A stretch of DNA of 64,000 nucleotides, taken from positions 164,260-228,259 of the forward strand of contig NZ_BSSA01000010.1 of NCBI RefSeq assembly GCF_030268885.1. The letters run 5' to 3'. Below are positions 60,105 through 64,000 of this stretch, piece after piece. Each line of letters opens with the position of its first letter. Positions within the stretch are counted from its first letter, which is position 1. Position numbers and translations under genes: made by a program. Origin of the DNA: Kitasatospora phosalacinea. Lineage in GTDB: Bacteria; Actinomycetota; Actinomycetes; Streptomycetales; Streptomycetaceae. The notes below the pieces were generated by a model. It saw nothing but the letters and a program-made list of their open reading frames with translations, did no database searches and had not been told where the DNA came from.

Positions 60105-60476
60105 TCAGGCGTCGGGGAACTCCCCGTCGAACGCCGCGGCCAGCCGCAGGTACGGGGCGGCCTCGGCGGCCCGGCCCTGGCGCTCCAGGACGCGGCCGAG
60201 CACCAGGTGCGCGTAGTGCTCCACCGGGTCGCGCTCGATCACCTCGCGCAGCTGCTCCTCGGCGCGGCGCAGCTGGGCCGAGTGGTAGTAGGCGCGGGCC
60301 AGCAGCAGGCGCGGGCCGACCTGCTCGGGCACCTCGTCGACGACCCCGGCGAGGATCAGCGCGGCGTCCGAGTACGCCTTGGAGTCGAAGAACAGCTGGG
60401 CGCGGGCCCAGCGCTCGGCGGCGCTCTCGCCCGGGTTCACCAGGGACGCACTGCCGTGGCGGAGGTCGGTGGTCAT
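60105..60476 (-). CDS. Tetratricopeptide repeat protein
   Basis: 123 residues with about two and a half TPR-like helix pairs: RWARAQLFFDSKAYSDAALI, PRLLLARAYYHSAQLRRAEE, EHYAHLVLGRVLERQGRAAE. Conserved small residues at TPR positions are visible. It probably mediates protein contacts; partner unknown. ATG follows AGGAG. The upstream gap contains TGAACATTCA near 60530. Confidence 0.85.
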   Translation of the reverse strand: MTTDLRHGSASLVNPGESAAERWARAQLFFDSKAYSDAALILAGVVDEVPEQVGPRLLLARAYYHSAQLRRAEEQLREVIERDPVEHYAHLVLGRVLERQGRAAEAAPYLRLAAAFDGEFPDA

Positions 60477-60616
60477 GCCTGCTCCTTCCCGTTTCCGGGT
60501 CCTGCCGGGCCGCGGTGCCCGACAGTCGGTTGAACATTCACCTACCTGGGGGTATTCCACGCGCCCGCCGCACCGCCCGGGACGGCCCGGAGCGGTTCAG
60601 GACGGTCCGGAGCCGC

Positions 60617-62023
60617 TCAGGACAGCTCCAGCAGCCGGTGCATGAACGGCACCGGCAGCGCCGGGTTCGCCGCCGCGGCCTCCGGCTGCGCGTCCGGCTC
60701 CAGCGCACCCAGCAGCGCCCGCAGCGGCAGCCGCGGATCGCCCGCCGCCGCCCGCGCCACCACCGCGTCCCGGTCCGCGGCCAGCGCCGCCAGCACCCCC
60801 GGCTCCAGCTCCGGATCGCGCAGCGCCGCCAGGCGCAGCGCGGGCTCCGCCCGGTCCGCCCAGCGGGCCAGGCCCGGCGCCGCGAACCGCGGGTCCGCCA
60901 CCAGCGAGGCCGGGCCGAGCAGCTGCTCGTACACCGAGCGCAGCAGTTCGCCCGGGGCGTCCGCGCAGTGCTCCGCCAGCGCCAGGCGCACCGACAGCTC
61001 CCGGTCCGCGGCCAGCACCGCCACCACCTCGCCGGGCAGCCGCTCCAGCGAGGCCACCGCGCAGCGCACCAGCGGGTGCGCCGAACCCGCCAGCCGCCGC
61101 AGCTCCGCCGGGTCGCCCGCCCGCTCCGCCACCCACGGCAGCGCCGGGGGCACGTCCGGCAGCCGGTAGGCCACCGCCGCGCGCCGGGCCTCCGTCAGGT
61201 CCGCGCGCAGCGACACCGCCAGGCGCACCGCCTCGTGCGGGTCCGTCGCCAGCCCCAGCGCCAGGTCGGTGGGCAGGTGCGGGTTGCCCGCCACCGCGGC
61301 CCGGATCCGCGGGTCGTCGTCCAGCACCAGCCACTCGCCCAGCGCCCGCTCGATCGCCGCCGAGGCCGCCGTCCGCTCCCGGCGCGCCGGGTCGCTCTCC
61401 GCGATGTACCCGGCCAGCGTCACCGGCAGTTCCCGCTCCACCCGCAGCGCCCGCCGCACCGCGGCCCGCACCGCCGGATCCCGGTCCGCCCGCAGCCCCG
61501 TGCGCACCGTCGGCGGCAGGTGCGGCCAGGACTCCGCCCGCACCGCGGCCGCCCGCACCAGCGCCGAGCCGTCCTGCGCCAGGCGCACCAGCAGCTCCGG
61601 CGGCAGGCCCGCGCAGCCCGGCACCCGGCGGCGGGTGTCCGGGTCCCGGTCGGCGGCCAGCGCGGCCAGCACCGCCGGGGGCAGCACCACCCGGTGCGCG
61701 GCGGAGGCCGCGGCCCGCCGCACCCGGCGCTCCCGGTCGCCCGCCAGCGCCGCCAGGGTCTGCGCCGACAGGCCCGGACGCTCGGCCAGCGCCGCCCGCA
61801 CCTGCCACTGCGGATGCCGCAGCGCGGCCTCCGCCACCGGCGCCGGCAGCTCCGCGCGGCGCGCCAGCCAGCCGGGCTCCGCGCCGTCCGCCAGCAGCCG
61901 CTCCAGCACCTCGGCCGGGGCCCCCGGATTGGCCGCCAGGCCGCTGCGCCAGGCCCGCACCGGTGGCGGGCCGGACAACGGGCGCCAGGCGGCAGCCGAC
62001 TGATGTGCGCTCAGATCGAGCAC
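60617..62023 (-). CDS. Leucine-rich-repeat-variant (LRV/HEAT-like) repeat protein
   Basis: 468 residues, almost wholly alpha-helical repeats of about 22-25 residues with the pattern L-x2-LA-x-D-x3-x-VR-x-A-V-A-x-NP (for example LAALAADRDPDTRRRV, LRADRDPAVRAAVRRAL, VLAADRELSVRLALAEH). This forms a solenoid that binds protein or nucleic acid. No iron-sulfur cysteine cluster is seen at the N-terminus, unlike the nitrogenase-linked LRV prototype. GTG 62023 has GGGAGG upstream; an earlier TTG is possible. Function unknown. Confidence 0.8.
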   Translation of the reverse strand: MLDLSAHQSAAAWRPLSGPPPVRAWRSGLAANPGAPAEVLERLLADGAEPGWLARRAELPAPVAEAALRHPQWQVRAALAERPGLSAQTLAALAGDRERRVRRAAASAAHRVVLPPAVLAALAADRDPDTRRRVPGCAGLPPELLVRLAQDGSALVRAAAVRAESWPHLPPTVRTGLRADRDPAVRAAVRRALRVERELPVTLAGYIAESDPARRERTAASAAIERALGEWLVLDDDPRIRAAVAGNPHLPTDLALGLATDPHEAVRLAVSLRADLTEARRAAVAYRLPDVPPALPWVAERAGDPAELRRLAGSAHPLVRCAVASLERLPGEVVAVLAADRELSVRLALAEHCADAPGELLRSVYEQLLGPASLVADPRFAAPGLARWADRAEPALRLAALRDPELEPGVLAALAADRDAVVARAAAGDPRLPLRALLGALEPDAQPEAAAANPALPVPFMHRLLELS

Positions 62024-62166
62024 CTGTGGATACCTCCCCCGGAACGACAAACGCCACCGACCCTACCCGCGCGGCGGCGGTGCGTGCACCGGTTCCCGCC
62101 AGGCGGGCACGGACGGTCCACGGCATGTCGGAAGTGTGCGCACGACGCGGACGTCCGAAGGAGGAA

Positions 62167-62207
62167 CGCCCCCGGCGCATGGCACCGAGTGCCATGCGCC
62201 GGGGGCG
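62167..62207 (-). terminator. 19-bp perfect hairpin after the OB-fold gene
   Basis: CGCCCCCGGCGCATGGCAC (62167-62185) and GTGCCATGCGCCGGGGGCG (62189-62207) around CGA. It lies 48 bases after the OB-fold gene stop. Its apex GGCACCGAGTGCC differs by one base from the nearby TetR operator, so it could also be a binding site. The gap 62024-62254 has no gene. Confidence 0.75.
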
Positions 62208-62254
62208 CGGACCGGGCGCCGGTGGGGCGGCGGCCGGTGGACGGTGGGGAGCGG

Positions 62255-62605
62255 TCAGAGCCGGGGTGCGAGGCGGAAGGTCAGCACCCGGCCGCCCTCC
62301 TCGCTGGTCACCAGGTGCACCCGGGAGCCGATCGGCACCGCCCCCGGCAGGCCGCCGAGCACCGCGGCCTGCACGGTGAACCCCTCGTCCAGCACGATCA
62401 GGTACGGCCGCCCCAGGTGCGGGCCCCGGCGGGTCGGACGCAGCAGGCGCTGCACCGTGCCCTGGCCGCAGGCCCGCGCGGGCGTCAGGTCCGCCGAGCC
62501 GCACACCGGGCACAGCAGGCAGGTCGCCGCGCTGGCCGAGTGGCACCAGTGGCAGCGCCGGTAGTCGAGTTCCGCCTCGGCCGGCGCGAGCATCGTGAGG
62601 GTCAT
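62255..62605 (-). CDS. Zinc-ribbon/OB-fold protein (DUF35, ChsH2-like)
   Basis: 116 residues. N-terminal rubredoxin-like zinc ribbon RRCHWCHSASAATCLLCPVC (four or more Cys), then an OB-fold: GQGTVQRLLRPTR, PYLIVLDEGFTVQAAVLG, IGSRVHLVTSEEGG. DUF35 proteins bind acyl-CoA or partner with thiolases and hydratases in lipid and steroid metabolism. Here a TetR-type operator pair lies upstream, identical in type to that of the acyl-CoA dehydrogenase at 63619, tying it to acyl-CoA metabolism. ATG follows GGAGG. Confidence 0.88.
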   Translation of the reverse strand: MTLTMLAPAEAELDYRRCHWCHSASAATCLLCPVCGSADLTPARACGQGTVQRLLRPTRRGPHLGRPYLIVLDEGFTVQAAVLGGLPGAVPIGSRVHLVTSEEGGRVLTFRLAPRL

Positions 62606-62693
62606 GGCCGTCTCCTCCCTGAGCCTGGGTGCGCCGCCGTACCGCCGCCCGGGAGCGGGCGTGCGGTCGGGGCGTCTGCCAGAAGGAAGGTAT

Positions 62694-62728
62694 GGCACTC
62701 AGTGCCTCGTGTAAAGGTACGGAGTGCC
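62694..62728. promoter_or_regulatory. Paired TetR operators upstream of the OB-fold gene
   Basis: GGCACTCAGTGCC (62694-62706) is a perfect palindrome around one base. GGTACGGAGTGCC (62716-62728) follows 22 bp on. The same motif pair lies before the acyl-CoA dehydrogenase. Confidence 0.7.
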
Positions 62729-62792
62729 AGTCATATCGGCCGATCTTCGACGGGGCGTCAGTTCCGCAGGTCGGTGGACGGGTGCAGCGGCC

Positions 62793-63521
62793 TCAGCCCT
62801 CCAGGGCGGCCTCGACGCCCTGCACCACCCGCCACATCGGCGTCCCCCGCCGGGCCACCATCACCACCACCTCGTCGTCCTGCGAGGATCCGCCGGAGGT
62901 GCCCGCGGCGCCGTCGCCCCAGGTGTCGACCACGAGCTGGAGCGCCTCGTCCACCGCCGTCCCCACGTCGCCCTCGCCGCCCGAGCGCAGCCAGGAGCGC
63001 AGGGCGAAGTTGTGCGCCGCGACCACCGCCGCCGCGATCACGTCCGCCCGCAGCGCGCCGTCCGAGCGGGCCGCGTACCGGGTGCGCAGGTGGCCCGCCA
63101 GGGTGCGCTCGTAGCGCCACACCACCGACAGTTCGTGGATCCGCAGGGTGGGCACCTGCTTGGTCAGCCGGTAGCGGCCCACCGAGAACGCCGGGTTGCC
63201 CGCGTACATCCGCAGCACCAGCCGGGCCGCGTCGCACACCTGCTCCACCGGGTCGCCCGCCGGGTCGGCCGCCGCCAGGAAGGCCGTCATGTCCGCCAGG
63301 CAGCCGTCGTGGTCGGGGAAGACCACCGCCTCCTTCGACGGGAAGTAGCGGAAGAACGACCGCCGCCCGACGCCCGCCAGCGAGACGATGTCGTCGATCG
63401 TCGTCTGCTCGAACCCCCGCTCCGAGAACAGCTCGAAGGCGGCCTCCACCAGCGCGTCCCGCATCGTCGGCCGCCCTGCCCCGCCCCCGGCGGTCCGCTC
63501 CTGCTCGTGCACCTCGCTCAT
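62793..63521 (-). CDS. TetR family regulator of acyl-CoA genes
   Basis: 242 residues. TetR helix-turn-helix at about 20-68: MRDALVEAAFELFSERGFEQ, TTIDDIVSLAGVGRRSFFRY, FPSKEAVVFPD. The C-terminal domain is helical. It is divergent from an acyl-CoA dehydrogenase across 97 bp that hold two palindromes, and those palindromes recur upstream of the DUF35 gene. It probably represses both until an acyl-CoA binds. ATG 63521 has no ribosome site and TACCGT six bases upstream, so likely leaderless. Confidence 0.9.
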   Translation of the reverse strand: MSEVHEQERTAGGGAGRPTMRDALVEAAFELFSERGFEQTTIDDIVSLAGVGRRSFFRYFPSKEAVVFPDHDGCLADMTAFLAAADPAGDPVEQVCDAARLVLRMYAGNPAFSVGRYRLTKQVPTLRIHELSVVWRYERTLAGHLRTRYAARSDGALRADVIAAAVVAAHNFALRSWLRSGGEGDVGTAVDEALQLVVDTWGDGAAGTSGGSSQDDEVVVMVARRGTPMWRVVQGVEAALEG

Positions 63522-63565
63522 ACCCGGACGGTAGCACCGACCCGGGTGTTCGGGCTGGGCCGGAC

Positions 63566-63601
63566 GACACTGAGTGTGCATAATCGGGGGTACTGAGTGC
63601 C
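63566..63601. promoter_or_regulatory. Paired TetR operators over the acyl-CoA dehydrogenase promoter
   Basis: GACACTGAGTGTG (63566-63578) and GGTACTGAGTGCC (63589-63601), 23 bp apart, flank a CATAAT -10 box (63579-63584). Occupancy would cover the promoter and the transcription start. Confidence 0.75.
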
Positions 63602-63618
63602 ACACCGAGGAGACTGCC

Positions 63619-64000
63619 ATGACCCAGGACTTCGACCTCTACCGGCTCGGCGAGGAGCACGAGATGCTCCGGGAGTCGGTGCGTGCGCTGGCGGAGGCGA
63701 AGATCGCTCCGTTCGCGGCGGCGGTGGACGAGGAGGGGCGGTTCCCTCAGGAGGCGTTGGAGGCGTTGCGGGGGGCGGACCTGCACGCGGTGCACGTGCC
63801 GGAGGAGTTCGGGGGTGCGGGGGCGGACGCGCTGGCGACGGTGCTGGTGATCGAGGAGGTGGCGCGGGTGTGCGCGTCGTCGTCGTTGATCCCGGCGGTG
63901 AACAAGCTGGGGTCGTTGCCGGTGCAGTTGGCGGGGTCGCAGGAGTTGAAGGAGAAGTACCTGGGGGCGCTGGCGCGGGGGGAGGGGATGTTCTCGTACT
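63619..64000 (+). CDS. Acyl-CoA dehydrogenase, N-terminal part (cut by window end)
   Basis: At least 127 residues are visible, open to the right edge. The start MTQDFDLYRLGEEHEMLRES, VRALAEAKIAPFAAAVDEEG, GADLHAVHVPEEFGGAGADA and IEEVARVCASSSLIPAVNKL are the N-terminal helical domain of FAD-dependent acyl-CoA dehydrogenases, which make the first double bond in beta-oxidation. The catalytic Glu and FAD sites lie beyond the window. ATG follows GAGGAGACTGCC. Controlled by the divergent TetR by context. Confidence 0.93.
   Translation, partial: MTQDFDLYRLGEEHEMLRESVRALAEAKIAPFAAAVDEEGRFPQEALEALRGADLHAVHVPEEFGGAGADALATVLVIEEVARVCASSSLIPAVNKLGSLPVQLAGSQELKEKYLGALARGEGMFSY

Overview
The window looks like a chromosomal segment of a streptomycete (Streptomyces or Kitasatospora type). 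It has very high GC, strong G/C preference at third codon positions, many GTG starts, likely leaderless transcripts, and typical family content: an AA10 monooxygenase, a GH6 cellulase, SpoIIE-type phosphatases, TetR/MarR/PadR/AraC/LacI regulators, a CHAD protein and a questin-oxidase-like protein. No rRNA, tRNA or CRISPR array was found. Functions are inferred by reading the sequence; no database search was run.

Layout. 0-6.7 kb: envelope and secreted proteins (AA10 chitin/cellulose monooxygenase with a DasR-like operator, LPxTG-anchored protein, two lipoproteins, two paralogous membrane proteins). 7-15 kb: NADP-glutamate dehydrogenase with a structured leader, a GH13 alpha-glucosidase, a PadR regulator, two MFS exporters and a TetR regulator with a 42-bp operator. 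15.4-22.9 kb: a tightly overlapping four-gene operon (Trypco1 protein, trypsin-VMAP protein, MoxR ATPase, large vWA-like/caspase-like protein). It matches the vWA-MoxR-VMAP type of NTP-dependent conflict system and is the most notable locus. 23-38 kb: AraC/oxidoreductase pair, HAD pseudogene, LacI regulator, cytochrome P450, CHAD protein, family-5 uracil-DNA glycosylase, SPFH and CBS proteins, an RHH-glyoxalase operon, a methyltransferase, a GDSL esterase, a thioesterase, a PP2C phosphatase and a Gfo/Idh/MocA oxidoreductase. 38-48.5 kb: erythromycin-esterase-like enzyme, glycosyltransferase, lytic transglycosylase, metallophosphoesterase, DUF2000/AraC pair and questin-oxidase-like protein. 48.7-64 kb: GH6 cellulase, MarR/hydrolase pair, ABC exporter, a TIM-barrel protein divergent from a TetR-VOC fusion across five 16-bp iterons, a tautomerase, a PAS-GAF-SpoIIE-ATPase phosphatase, repeat proteins, and a TetR regulon of an OB-fold protein plus an acyl-CoA dehydrogenase cut by the right edge.

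Two themes recur. First, regulator-target pairs carry readable operators: 1080-1095 (dre-like), 10478-10496, 15052-15093, 32735-32755, 50651-50686, 55242-55315, 62694-62728 and 63566-63601, plus an orphan 35-bp palindrome at 48587-48621. Second, several genes are decaying: an SDR remnant at 15.1 kb, a frameshifted HAD gene at 25.4 kb, a frameshifted gene at 45.0 kb, a nonsense-interrupted gene at 56.9 kb and a fragment at 3.1 kb. Strong perfect hairpins, mostly without U-tracts, mark many gene ends.
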